DNA of 64,000 bases, taken from NCBI GenBank assembly GCA_964397655.1, contig CAYNKA010000009.1, positions 109,821 through 173,820 of the forward strand, read 5' to 3'. The stretch comes from CAYNKA01 sp964397655 (lineage in GTDB: Bacteria; Spirochaetota; Spirochaetia; DTKZ01). The notes below the pieces were generated by a model. That model had not been told where the DNA came from. It did not search any database and was given only the letters and a program-made list of their open reading frames with translations. Below are positions 17,372 through 26,269 of the stretch, piece after piece (position 1 is the stretch's first letter; every line of letters starts with the position of its first letter). A program made the position numbers and the translations under genes.

Positions 17372-18650
17372 TGGTTCCGGGCTGGACTATGCCGTTTTTC
17401 TGCACGACGATGATACCGTCCCTGATGTAGTAGGAGCCGTAATCGCCGTCCCTGCGCGGCACGTCGTCGACTCCTATCCTGCAGCCTTCCCCTATGCGTG
17501 CGTTCTTGTCGATGATAGCCTGCCGGATCTGGGTGCCCTTGCCGATGCCGATGTCGGGAATGCCGCTTCGCCTGTTCTCCAGTTTATCGGCGACGGTTTC
17601 GTAGTGGTCCGCCCCCATGCTGAACACCCCGAACAGGTTGGCGCCGGTTTCGACTATGGTCCTGATCCCAACGACGGACTTGGTGATGCTGGAATTCGTC
17701 ACGATGCAGCCGTCCCCGGTGAGGACCTCCGAGAGCGTCGAGAAGTTGAATTTCGAAGGCGGCAGATCTCGCCGGTGCGTGTAAATGGGCCTGTCTTCGT
17801 CGTAGAAGTTGAAATCCGGATTGATGGACGCGAGGTTGATGTTCGTGTCGTAGAAGGACTTTATGGTCCCGATGTCCTCCCAGAACCCGGTGAAGACGTA
17901 GGCGTTGACCTTCATGTTCTTGATCGCGTTGGGGATGATTTCCTTGCCGAAATCCGTGAAATTGTTGTTCAAGGTCTCGGTGAGCGCGTAGGCGCTGAAC
18001 ACGTAGATGCCCATGGACGCGAGGAATTCCTTGCCCTTCCCGATCTGGGTCGGATCGGGATGCAGGTCCTTGGGGATCTTCAGATGGTCGATGTTCTTGG
18101 AAAGGTTGGGCTTTTCGACGAATTCGACGATTCTTCCCTTGGAGTCGGCGCCTATGATGCCGAGTCCGACGGCCTGTTCCCGGGTCACGGTGGTTCCCGC
18201 GATCGAAAGATCCGCCTTACTCTCGATGTGACGCTTGACGAAGTCTGCGAGATCCATGCGGTAGAGCTGATCGCCGGACAGGATGACGTAGAGGTCGGGA
18301 TCATTGCCCTGAAAATGGTGGAAATTCTTGCGCACGGCGTCCGCCGTTCCCTCGTACCAGCTCACGCTGTCGAAGGTCTGTTCGGCCGCGAGGATTTCGA
18401 CGAATCCCTGGGTGAAGGAGTCGAAAATGTAGGTCTGCGCGAGGTGCATGTGGAGGGACGCGGAATTGAACTGGGTGAGGATGTAGATCTGCTTCAGTCC
18501 CGCGTTGATGCAGTTGGATATGGGGATGTCCACGAGCCGGTATTTGGCGCCGAAGGGGACGGCCGGTTTCGCCCTGTCCTTGGTGAGGGGAAAAAGGCGG
18601 GTGCCTTTTCCGCCTCCCAGGATGATCGACAATACGTTCGTACTCGACAT
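17364..18650 (-). CDS. glgC: Glucose-1-phosphate adenylyltransferase (ADP-glucose pyrophosphorylase)
   Basis: A 428-residue enzyme making ADP-glucose from glucose-1-phosphate and ATP, the committed step of glycogen synthesis. The N-terminal nucleotidyltransferase domain has the GGGKGTRLFPLT pyrophosphorylase signature, KPAVPFGAKYRLVDIPISNC, YEGTADAVRKN and VILSGDQLYRMD. A FVEKP motif precedes a C-terminal left-handed beta-helix. Sequence style (SSTNVLSIILGGG, YGTADAV) is closer to the cyanobacterial/plant type than to E. coli GlgC. The start at 18650 has a perfect GGAGGAGC. glgA lies 3.5 kb away on the same strand, separated by mrfAB. Confidence 0.95.
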   Translation of the reverse strand: MSSTNVLSIILGGGKGTRLFPLTKDRAKPAVPFGAKYRLVDIPISNCINAGLKQIYILTQFNSASLHMHLAQTYIFDSFTQGFVEILAAEQTFDSVSWYEGTADAVRKNFHHFQGNDPDLYVILSGDQLYRMDLADFVKRHIESKADLSIAGTTVTREQAVGLGIIGADSKGRIVEFVEKPNLSKNIDHLKIPKDLHPDPTQIGKGKEFLASMGIYVFSAYALTETLNNNFTDFGKEIIPNAIKNMKVNAYVFTGFWEDIGTIKSFYDTNINLASINPDFNFYDEDRPIYTHRRDLPPSKFNFSTLSEVLTGDGCIVTNSSITKSVVGIRTIVETGANLFGVFSMGADHYETVADKLENRRSGIPDIGIGKGTQIRQAIIDKNARIGEGCRIGVDDVPRRDGDYGSYYIRDGIIVVQKNGIVQPGTII

Positions 18651-18677
18651 TGCTCCTCCGAATGAGAGTCCCATATA

Positions 18678-18707
18678 ATCTTAAGAGGTCGCTCACATCG
18701 CGGTCAA
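18678..18707 (-). promoter_or_regulatory. Candidate promoter of glgC
   Basis: On the minus strand TTGACC (18707-18702), 18-base spacer, TAAGAT (18683-18678). A short leader with a strong Shine-Dalgarno follows. Confidence 0.4.
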
Positions 18708-18725
18708 GAAATATTTTCGCTTTCA

Positions 18726-18734
18726 TGGTATCAT
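18726..18734 (+). promoter_or_regulatory. Extended -10 promoter of mrfAB
   Basis: TGG followed by TATCAT (18729-18734) forms an extended -10 element with no good -35. The ATG at 18744 lies nine bases downstream and no Shine-Dalgarno is present, so a leaderless message is predicted. Confidence 0.4.
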
Positions 18735-18743
18735 GATCCGAAT

Positions 18744-21050
18744 ATGAAAACCGAACTGGAATCGATCCTCGAAGAATTGGAGAAAGATCCCGCCTTCCTT
18801 TCCTGCGTGACCCGTTGGGAGCGCATACCTTCCCGGGAGGGAAGGTATGCGCCCTTCCCGGACGATCTCCATCCCCGGCTCCGCACTGCCCTCGAATCGA
18901 AGGGCGTGAACAGGCTCTACGTCCATCAGGCGAAGTCCTACGAGACGGCGAGACGGGGCAGGAACCTCGTGGTGGTCACCCCGACGGCATCGGGAAAGAC
19001 GCTCTGTTACAATTTGCCGGTCCTGCAGGGCATCCTGGAGGATCCGGAGAAACGGGCCCTCTACCTCTTCCCCACGAAGGCCCTTTCGCAGGACCAGCAG
19101 TCCGATCTGAACGAGGCCGTGGCAGGCGGAGACCTTCCGGTCAAGATAAGCACTTACGACGGCGACACGCCGGCGTCGCTCCGGGTCTCCGCGCGCGAGA
19201 CCGGTCAGATCGTGATCTCGAATCCCGACATGCTCCATTCGGGCATCCTGCCGAACCATCCCAAATGGATCAAATTCCTGAAATCCCTCTCGTTCGTGGT
19301 CATCGACGAGATCCACACCTATAGGGGTGTGTTCGGCTCGCACATGGCGAACCTCGTCCGGCGTCTCAGGCGCATCACCGCGTTCTACGGCGTGAAGCCG
19401 GTGTTCATCTGCTGCTCGGCGACCATCGGGAACCCCCTCGAACTCGCGAAAAGCATCCTCGACGAAGAGGTCGAGCTCGTGGACGACAACGGGGCGCCCT
19501 CGGGAGAGAGGCAGCTCATCCTCTACAATCCACCTCTCGTGGACCGCGTCCAGGGCATGAGGCGCGGGGTCGTCCTCGAATCCCAGCGGCTCGCCCTCAG
19601 GTTCCTCAAGGGAGGAGTGAAGACGATCGTCTTCTCGAGGTCGCGCATCCAGACGGAGCTCATCGCCTCCTACATAAACGGCGTGCTCGAGAACGTGTTC
19701 ACCGACGATTCCAGGATTAGGGTTGAGTCCTACCGGGGCGGCTACCTTCCGAACGAGCGCAGGGACGTGGAGGCTGGCCTGCGCTCCGGGGCGGTCAAGG
19801 GAGTCGTCTCAACGAACGCGCTCGAGATGGGGATCGACATCGGGGGCATCGACGCCGCGATTCTCGCCGGCTTCCCGGGTTCCATATCCTCCTCATGGCA
19901 GCAGGCGGGCAGGGCGGGGCGCAGGCGGACTCTGTCGGCCGCCGTGCTCATCGCCTCCGCGTCCCCGCTGGACCAGTTCATGGTGAAGAATCCCGAATAC
20001 TTCTTCGGCCGACCGCCTGAATCAGGCTTCGTCGATCCGGACAATCCCTACATCCTCACGGATCACCTGCGCTGCGCGGTGTTCGAGCTTCCGTTCAAGG
20101 GGGGCGAGTCCTTCGGAGCCGATCCCGAGGCCGTGCTCTCCTACCTCGAGGAAAGCGGAACGGTGAGAAAGACGCGCGACACGTACTACTGGGCCGACAG
20201 GTCCTATCCGGCCGAAGGCGTTTCGCTCCGGAGCTCTTCGTCCGAGAACGTCGTCATCGTGGACGTGACCAGGGGCAGGAATTCCGTTCTCGGCGAGATG
20301 GACAGGCCGTCCGCCAAGGAGCTCCTCTTCCCGAACGCGGTCTACCTCCACCGGGGAAACCAGTTCCTCGTGAAGAAGCTCGATCTCGAGGAGCGGAGGG
20401 CCGAGGTCGAGGAATCCCTCGTGAATTACTACACCGACGCGATCGTGAAACGCGATATAAAAATGCTCACCGAGGACGTGGAGCGGAGAAGGGAGGACGT
20501 CAGGCTCGTGCTCGGCGACATCCTCGTGCGCTCACAGGTGACGAAGTTCAAGAAGATACGGTTCCACAGCCACGAGAACATCGGCTACGGGGACATCTCG
20601 CTTCCCGAGGAGGAGATGCACACGAGGGCCCTCGTGCTCGTCTTCGACGGCGGGACGAGGACGGGTTCGCTTTTTTCCGCGGCATCGGAGGAGGAGAAGG
20701 CTCAGATCATAGCGGGCCTCGGCTCCCTGTACCGACAGATGGCGCCCTTCTTCCTGCTCTGCGACAGCAGGGACATCGGCGTTTCCGAGAGGCTCAAGGA
20801 GCCGCACTTCGACGCTCCGGCCCTCTTCTTCTTCGATCAGTATCCCGGCGGCACGGGACTGGCGGAAAAATTCCTCGATTCCCTCGACCTCATCGGAAAG
20901 GCGGCGTCCCGACTCCTCAGGTCCTGCCCCTGCGAGGAGGGCTGCCCCTCGTGCATCGGGCCGCGCGACAGGGCGCTCGAGATCACCGCGAATCCGAAAA
21001 GGGCTCTTCTCGCATTCCTCGACGCGCTGGAAGGAGGGAAGGGGAGCTGA
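18744..21050 (+). CDS. mrfA: MrfA/YprA-type DEAH-family DNA helicase (DUF1998)
   Basis: A 768-residue superfamily 2 helicase. Motifs in order: a Q-like region, Walker A TPTASGKTLC (near residue 80), FPTKALSQDQ, DEIH box VVIDEIHTYRG, CCSATIGNP, then the second RecA domain with FSRSRIQTE, TNALEMGIDIGG and QQAGRAGRR. The C-terminal DUF1998 region carries a four-cysteine metal site in CPCEEGCPSC. This architecture is that of Bacillus MrfA (mitomycin repair factor), a 3'-5' helicase. The next gene is the matching mrfB nuclease, overlapping by one base as TGATG. A 14-bp hairpin lies in codons 26-37. A leaderless start is likely. Confidence 0.92.
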   Translation: MKTELESILEELEKDPAFLSCVTRWERIPSREGRYAPFPDDLHPRLRTALESKGVNRLYVHQAKSYETARRGRNLVVVTPTASGKTLCYNLPVLQGILEDPEKRALYLFPTKALSQDQQSDLNEAVAGGDLPVKISTYDGDTPASLRVSARETGQIVISNPDMLHSGILPNHPKWIKFLKSLSFVVIDEIHTYRGVFGSHMANLVRRLRRITAFYGVKPVFICCSATIGNPLELAKSILDEEVELVDDNGAPSGERQLILYNPPLVDRVQGMRRGVVLESQRLALRFLKGGVKTIVFSRSRIQTELIASYINGVLENVFTDDSRIRVESYRGGYLPNERRDVEAGLRSGAVKGVVSTNALEMGIDIGGIDAAILAGFPGSISSSWQQAGRAGRRRTLSAAVLIASASPLDQFMVKNPEYFFGRPPESGFVDPDNPYILTDHLRCAVFELPFKGGESFGADPEAVLSYLEESGTVRKTRDTYYWADRSYPAEGVSLRSSSSENVVIVDVTRGRNSVLGEMDRPSAKELLFPNAVYLHRGNQFLVKKLDLEERRAEVEESLVNYYTDAIVKRDIKMLTEDVERRREDVRLVLGDILVRSQVTKFKKIRFHSHENIGYGDISLPEEEMHTRALVLVFDGGTRTGSLFSAASEEEKAQIIAGLGSLYRQMAPFFLLCDSRDIGVSERLKEPHFDAPALFFFDQYPGGTGLAEKFLDSLDLIGKAASRLLRSCPCEEGCPSCIGPRDRALEITANPKRALLAFLDALEGGKGS
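18821..18852. repeat. Perfect 14-bp inverted repeat with a GGGA loop inside mrfA
   Basis: The 14 bases at 18821-18834 are the exact reverse complement of 18839-18852, separated by GGGA, a GNRA-type tetraloop. It lies about 80 bases into the mrfA message and is not followed by a T-run. In RNA it would be a very stable hairpin just after translation begins. Confidence 0.85.
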
Positions 21051-22192
21051 TGGCCTCTCTCCGCGACAGGCTGGCAGCGATCAGGAAGGACCGCGCACGC
21101 GGAAACGGAATCTCCAAGGAAGACTCCGCTCCCGCCCGTTCCGGAAAGCGGGAATCCTCCACGGCGCTCCCGGGTTTCGAGCGGGTCGCCGCGGACGTCT
21201 ACCGCAGGGAAGTCCTTTTCCCGCTCGCCGCGGACGACCTCGAACGGCTCGGTGCCGCGACCGCGGTCCTCGTTCCGGGCACGCCGCCCGAGAACCTCCT
21301 CTTCTACGATACGGAGACCACGGGGCTCTCGGGCGGCGCCGGGACCGTGGCCTTCCTCCTCTGCGCGGCCCGGCTCCGATGCGGATCGCTCCGATGCGTA
21401 CAGCTTTTCCTCGCGGACTATCCCGGCGAGGCGGACTACCTCGAACTGGCGACGGAGGTCCTCGGCAGGGCGGAAAGGCTCGTCTCGTACAACGGCAGGA
21501 CCTTCGACGGTCCCCTGCTGCGCACGCGACTCGTTCTGAACAGGATGGCCTTCGAAATACCCCCCCAGCTCGACCTCCTCTTCGACTGCCGGCGGATATG
21601 GAAGGGAACCTACGGGGACTGCAGCCTCGGAACCCTGGAACGGGAGGTGCTCGGAAAAAGGCGCGAGGTCGACATTCCGGGTTCCCTCGCGCCGCTCGCG
21701 TATTTCGACTATCTGCGAACCGGCGACGCGGGCGATCTGGTCCGGGTCTTCGAGCACAATCTCGAGGACGTGCTGTCGCTCGCCGCTCTCTTCGGCAGGG
21801 TCGGTTCGCTCGTCCTCGAACCCGCGTCCGCCGGATTGGGGGATCCCGCGGGTCTCGGGATTTTAGCGGCTGAAAGAAACCCGGAAAAGGGCCTGCCTTT
21901 CCTCGAGGAACTCGCGGCCTCGGGAAATCCGAGGGCCCTTCGATGGATGGTTACGTACCTGAAAAGGAGAGGGCGCTGGGACGACGCGGCACGCCTCCTC
22001 CGTCCATGGAGGGGCATGAATGTCTGGGCGGGGATAGAGATCGCGAAGTACCTGGAACACAGGATGAGGTCCTACGCCGAAGCGCTCTCCGTCGTGGAGG
22101 ATATTCTCCGAGATCCGGGGGTCGGAGCCTTCCGCGAGGAGCTCGAAAGGAGGCGGGACCGGCTCGCCGGAAAAACCGCCGGAAAAACCTGA
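21050..22192 (+). CDS. mrfB: MrfB/YprB-type RNase H-like exonuclease
   Basis: A 380-residue protein with a ribonuclease H-like (DEDD-type) nuclease domain in the first ~250 residues. Visible are FYDTETTGLSGG (first catalytic Asp and Glu), SYNGRTFDGPLL (second Asp), DLLFDCRRIWK, and VFEHNLEDVLSLA (last acidic residue). The C-terminal ~130 residues are helical and TPR-like. Its Bacillus homologue MrfB is a metal-dependent DNA exonuclease acting with MrfA in repair of mitomycin C damage. The start overlaps the mrfA stop and has GGAGGGAAGGGGAG upstream, so the two are translated together. Confidence 0.9.
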   Translation: MASLRDRLAAIRKDRARGNGISKEDSAPARSGKRESSTALPGFERVAADVYRREVLFPLAADDLERLGAATAVLVPGTPPENLLFYDTETTGLSGGAGTVAFLLCAARLRCGSLRCVQLFLADYPGEADYLELATEVLGRAERLVSYNGRTFDGPLLRTRLVLNRMAFEIPPQLDLLFDCRRIWKGTYGDCSLGTLEREVLGKRREVDIPGSLAPLAYFDYLRTGDAGDLVRVFEHNLEDVLSLAALFGRVGSLVLEPASAGLGDPAGLGILAAERNPEKGLPFLEELAASGNPRALRWMVTYLKRRGRWDDAARLLRPWRGMNVWAGIEIAKYLEHRMRSYAEALSVVEDILRDPGVGAFREELERRRDRLAGKTAGKT

Positions 22193-22205
22193 GCCCGTTA
22201 ATGGC

Positions 22206-23702
22206 CTATCCCGGATCGTTCCTTTTCGCGTCGATTGCCCTGCGATAATTTTCCAGGTATTTCTCGGCCGAAGCGGTCCAGGAAAAACGCCTGGTCATCC
22301 CCTTGGCGCGGAGCTTTCTTATGTGCTCGGGCCGGTCCCGATAGACCTCGCAGGCTTTCTTCACCGTTGCGAAGATGGTGTCCGCGTCCAGAGGATCGAT
22401 GATGAAGCCCGTCCCGTCTCCGGTTTCGGGATCGTAGCCTTCGACCGTGTCCGCGAGCCCGCCGCGGTCGCTCACGATGGGGATGGATCCGTAGCGGAGG
22501 GAATAGATCTGGTTGAGACCGCAGGGCTCGTAGAGGCTCGGCATGAGGAAGAAGTCCGAACCTGCCTCGATGAGGTGGGCGAGAGAATTGTTGAATTGGA
22601 GGATCACCTTGAGGTTCGGCGACTTCCAGGCGAGCTTCGCGAGTTCCTCCTCACACCAGAGCTCACCGGTTCCGAGGACGACCACCTGGACGTCGAGGTC
22701 CCTGCAGATGGACGGGAGGGCGCCGCCCTTGAGGAGAAAACCGAATCCCTTCTGCTCGACGAGCCTTCCGACCATCCCGATGAGGGGCTTGTCGTCCTCC
22801 GGCAGGCCGACCTCCGCCTGCAGAAGGTTCTTGAGTCTTTCCTTTCCTTCAAGGTCCGAAACGGAGAAATGATGCGGAAGCAGGGGGTCGGTCTCGGAAT
22901 TCCAGACCGCGTAGTCTATGCCGTTCAGAATCCCCACGAGGGAGTCCTTGCGTTCCCGGAGAAGTCCGTCCATCCCGTACCCGAGTTCGGGTTTCAGGAT
23001 CTCCTCTGCGTACCGCGGCGAGACCGCGGTGATGAGGTCCGCGTTTCGGATCCCGCTCTGGAGGAGGTTTATCTGGTCGTAGTATTCGAGGCCGGAGCTG
23101 TAGTAATGCTCCCAGGCCAGCCCTATGACCTCCATGTCGTTCTTCGGGACGATGCCCTGGTATCCTATGTTGTGGATGGTGAACGCCCCTGTCGTTCCGG
23201 AAAACTCGGTCCGCCGTTCGAGCGTCTTGAGGTACACGTTGCACAGGGCGGCCGGCCAGTCGTGACTGTGCACGATGTCCGGGATCCAATGAAGCATCCT
23301 GCAGAGCTGGAATGAGCCCCTGCAGAGGAGGGCGAACCTCGATGCGTTGTCGGAAAAGAAAGGCTCGAATTTCGTGCCGTACACACCGTCACGCCCGTAG
23401 GAGAGCTCGTGGTCGAGCAGGTAGACCGGAAGACCGGAATCGGGGAGACGGGTCTCGTATACGCCGGTCCAGATCTCGTTGAGGCCGAGGGGAACGCCGA
23501 GCGAGCCCTTGAATTCGAGGGGATGATCTCCCTTGAGGTCGATGAAGTAATACCGGGGAAGCAGGATCCGCACATCGTGGCCCAGCCTGTACAGCTCCGC
23601 GGCCAGGGCGGGAACCGCCTCGCCGAGACCTCCTACCTTGGCGAACGGGGCCGCTTCGCTCGTCACCATGAGAATTTTCAAGGGTCCTCTCGTGGAAGCC
23701 AT
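22206..23702 (-). CDS. glgA: Glycogen synthase (ADP-glucose type, GT5)
   Basis: A ~498-residue GT-B glycosyltransferase that adds glucose from ADP-glucose to growing glycogen. Signatures: KILMVTSEAAPFAKVGGLGE (ADP-glucose binding KxGGL, near the N-terminus), HSHDWPAAL, THNIGYQG-like segment, GMVGRLVEQKGF, and the C-terminal SLYEPCGLNQIYSLRYG plus GGLADTVEGYD. The start at 23702 is the first ATG; a GTG five codons earlier and a TTG seven codons later are alternatives. It ends 13 bases from convergent mrfB. The GNAT gene lies 31 bases upstream, so it may be read from the trxB-nagZ-GNAT transcript. Confidence 0.94.
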   Translation of the reverse strand: MASTRGPLKILMVTSEAAPFAKVGGLGEAVPALAAELYRLGHDVRILLPRYYFIDLKGDHPLEFKGSLGVPLGLNEIWTGVYETRLPDSGLPVYLLDHELSYGRDGVYGTKFEPFFSDNASRFALLCRGSFQLCRMLHWIPDIVHSHDWPAALCNVYLKTLERRTEFSGTTGAFTIHNIGYQGIVPKNDMEVIGLAWEHYYSSGLEYYDQINLLQSGIRNADLITAVSPRYAEEILKPELGYGMDGLLRERKDSLVGILNGIDYAVWNSETDPLLPHHFSVSDLEGKERLKNLLQAEVGLPEDDKPLIGMVGRLVEQKGFGFLLKGGALPSICRDLDVQVVVLGTGELWCEEELAKLAWKSPNLKVILQFNNSLAHLIEAGSDFFLMPSLYEPCGLNQIYSLRYGSIPIVSDRGGLADTVEGYDPETGDGTGFIIDPLDADTIFATVKKACEVYRDRPEHIRKLRAKGMTRRFSWTASAEKYLENYRRAIDAKRNDPG

Positions 23703-23732
23703 GGTTTTCTCGATCACTCCCTTCGTTAGGTA

Positions 23733-24590
23733 TCAGAGCCGGTAATACCGGATGTTGAAATCGTCGACCGTGCGGAATCCCAGACGGGAGTACAGCCTCA
23801 CGGCCGGGGCGTTCGCCTTTTTCACGAAGAGGCAGGCTCGTTTTCCGTTCCGGTATATGTCCTCCAGGATGCCCCTGACGAGGGCGTGGCCGATCTTTCT
23901 CCCCCGGAATTCCGATTTCGTGTAGACTCCGCCGATCTGATCGTAGCCGACGCCCCGGGCGTTCGTACCCCCCTTGGCCACGACGCTCCCCCGAAATTCC
24001 GCGACGTAATAGAGCTGGGACGAAATGTTCGCGCGGATCTCGGCCAGGGACTTCTTGGGATCGTAGTACTCCTGCCTGACGAGAACCTCTTCCCGCTCGT
24101 AGGCTTCCTGGAGAGGCAGAAGGGATTCCGCCTCGCGCATCTCCGCCTTCCTGACCGTAACCTCGGGAAGCTCGATTCCGTCGGCCGGGAGCACCGAATC
24201 GTCTGTCCTCATGAGATGATAATCGATCTCGACCGAATGGCGAAGGCCCAGGCCGTCGGCGACGAGCGAGACGGACCTCGCGGTTCCCACCACGGACTGT
24301 ACCGAGCCGCATTCCTTCGCGCACAGTTCCCCGAGCTCGTCCCAATCCCCGGGCTCCGCGCCTCGGTCGAAGACGGGAAGCACGAGACCGTAGGGCGAGA
24401 AATATACGACTCCTATCGTTCGGCCGTCCGGACCCGAGGCCTTTGCTACGGCCGCTTGTTTCGGATTCGGAATCCTCGCCCTGCCGCCGGAGAGCAGGCG
24501 GCTCACGAGCGTCTCGCATTCCCATTCCCTCGGGAGGAGGAAGTCGATGATCGAGGCGGTTTCCGATTGTCCGGCCATCATCCAGGGCAT
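23733..24590 (-). CDS. GNAT-family N-acetyltransferase
   Basis: A 285-residue protein whose C-terminal ~110 residues form a GNAT fold, with the acetyl-CoA binding segment GVYTKSEFRGRKIGHALV and the following NAPAVRLYSRLGF strand. The N-terminal half (about 1-140) is a second, degenerate domain of the kind seen in two-domain GNATs. The substrate is unknown. The start overlaps the nagZ stop (TGATG) and has GGAAGG four bases upstream. Co-translation with nagZ would fit a role in amino-sugar or cell-wall recycling, but this rests on position only. Confidence 0.85.
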   Translation of the reverse strand: MPWMMAGQSETASIIDFLLPREWECETLVSRLLSGGRARIPNPKQAAVAKASGPDGRTIGVVYFSPYGLVLPVFDRGAEPGDWDELGELCAKECGSVQSVVGTARSVSLVADGLGLRHSVEIDYHLMRTDDSVLPADGIELPEVTVRKAEMREAESLLPLQEAYEREEVLVRQEYYDPKKSLAEIRANISSQLYYVAEFRGSVVAKGGTNARGVGYDQIGGVYTKSEFRGRKIGHALVRGILEDIYRNGKRACLFVKKANAPAVRLYSRLGFRTVDDFNIRYYRL

Positions 24591-26269
24591 CAGTCCTTCC
24601 CGAACGTTCCCGTTTTCAGCGGGAATCTGCCTTCAGGCGCATAATCGCCGGAAAGCGCGGCGAAACCGGCCTTGTACGATTCGGTGCTCCAGCCGTAGAC
24701 CGCGACGGCCGCCGAAACCCAGGGCGCTTGCTCGATGTAGACGGGGGTGAGCACGGAAAACACGATGACCCTTCCCCTGAAGCCTCGTATGGAGTTGAGA
24801 ACCTCAAGACTGTTCGGATTCGCCATACAGAAGATGATCGTATCGTAATTCTTCGCGGTTTTCCGGAATCGTTCCCGATCCTCGGCCTTCGAGGAGAAAA
24901 ACGGCGAGTAATCGAAGAAAAATTCTCCGGCGTCGGGGTAACGGAGTTTCCCGAGCGCGAGGAAGGTCCTGTTCTGCCCGGCCAGGAGGACTCTTTCCCC
25001 CTTCTCCGGGCGAAAGGGCAGGATCTTCTCCGGATCCTTCACGACGGTTACGCTCCTGCATGCCTGTTCGAGGAAGAAGGTGCGGCTTTCCGCGGACGGG
25101 ATTCCGGCGATTTCGCCCGACTTGACCGTAAAATCGGGAGGAATTTCGTCCCTGAGGTGTTCGAGCTTCGTGGCGACGATCCTCTTCACCGCTTCCCGGA
25201 TGTGATCGCGGAACGCGCCGTCCCTGCGATAGCGGGTCCTTACGGCCTTCCATATCTCGTCGTTGAGGCCGGGGGTGCGGGAAAGCAGGATCATGTCGTT
25301 TCCCGCGGCGAGGGCTTGGACGCAGATCTCGGGGAAGGCGAGCCCGTTCGTCCGCGCGCCGGTCATGTAGAGGTCGTCGGTGATGAGCACGCCCCGGAAC
25401 CCCAGGTCCTTGCGTATCACGTCGCGGGCGAAGAAGGGACTCAGGGAGGCAGGGGTCCGATCCTTCGTGACGTTCGGAAAGCTGATATGGGCCGACAGGA
25501 TGGCCGGGATTCCCTCGGCGATGAGCATCCGATACGGGAGCAGGTCGCGTTTCCACAGCTCGTCGTAACTCGCATGGATGAAGGGGAGCGTGCCGTGCGA
25601 GTCGCCCTTCGCGCTTCCGTGCCCCGGAAAGTGCTTCGCCGTGCAGATGACGCCGGCCTTCTTCATGCCGCGGAAATAGGCGGCGGCGAGCACGCCGGTC
25701 TGGACAGGATCCGAAGAAAAGGCTCTCGGCCCGATGACGTGAGCCTCGGGATCCACGTAGACGTCCACGGCCGGGGCGAAATTCATGTTGATGCCGAGGA
25801 CCTTGAGCTCCCTGCCTATGTGATAACCCGTTGTGTAGGAATCGTAGGGTATGCCGCTCGCTCCGAGCGCCATGTTCCCGGGCGTGATCGAGGTCGAGCC
25901 CTTCACGTGACGCACCCAGCCGCCTTCCTGATCGGTGGCGACGAAGAGCGGTATGCCGTTACGGGTTTCATGGGCAGCCTTCTGCATCTTCGAGATGCTT
26001 TCCGCGAGCGTGGGAAGATCGTCCGCGTTCCAGCCGAAGATCTTCACGCCGCCGATGTTGCGGTCCTTCAGCCAGGCCATGATCTCGGGAGTCGGTACGT
26101 CCGACGAGTAGCCCGCCAGGAAAACTTGTCCGATGAGCTCCTCCTCGGAGAGGCTGTCGACGACGCGGTCAGCGAGGCTCGACGGATCGCCCTTCTCCCA
26201 GAACGGCGGGGAGGGATGCCCGAAGGCGGGGGCGATGATCAGGAGGAGCAGGACCGCGAGTCTCGTCAT
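24590..26269 (-). CDS. nagZ: Glycoside hydrolase family 3 beta-N-acetylhexosaminidase, exported
   Basis: A 559-residue GH3 enzyme predicted to remove terminal N-acetylglucosamine from peptidoglycan fragments. A signal peptide (RLAVLLLLIIAPAFG) places it outside the cytoplasm, unlike E. coli NagZ. GH3 markers: DQEGGWVRHV, NFAPAVDVY, KHFPGHGSAKGDSHGTLP (with the His/Asp loop specific to NagZ-type enzymes) and nucleophile Asp in VLITDDLYMTGA. About 200 extra C-terminal residues form the second domain found in Gram-positive and Bacteroidetes enzymes. It overlaps trxB (ATGA) and the GNAT gene (TGATG). The name is by family; a broader hexosaminidase is possible. Confidence 0.88.
   Translation of the reverse strand: MTRLAVLLLLIIAPAFGHPSPPFWEKGDPSSLADRVVDSLSEEELIGQVFLAGYSSDVPTPEIMAWLKDRNIGGVKIFGWNADDLPTLAESISKMQKAAHETRNGIPLFVATDQEGGWVRHVKGSTSITPGNMALGASGIPYDSYTTGYHIGRELKVLGINMNFAPAVDVYVDPEAHVIGPRAFSSDPVQTGVLAAAYFRGMKKAGVICTAKHFPGHGSAKGDSHGTLPFIHASYDELWKRDLLPYRMLIAEGIPAILSAHISFPNVTKDRTPASLSPFFARDVIRKDLGFRGVLITDDLYMTGARTNGLAFPEICVQALAAGNDMILLSRTPGLNDEIWKAVRTRYRRDGAFRDHIREAVKRIVATKLEHLRDEIPPDFTVKSGEIAGIPSAESRTFFLEQACRSVTVVKDPEKILPFRPEKGERVLLAGQNRTFLALGKLRYPDAGEFFFDYSPFFSSKAEDRERFRKTAKNYDTIIFCMANPNSLEVLNSIRGFRGRVIVFSVLTPVYIEQAPWVSAAVAVYGWSTESYKAGFAALSGDYAPEGRFPLKTGTFGKD

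Noticed and set aside
5119..18852. Shared GCATACC core in the lysR-side terminator and the mrfA palindrome, as a repeat family
   Set aside because: Only seven bases are shared and the surrounding stems differ; most likely chance.
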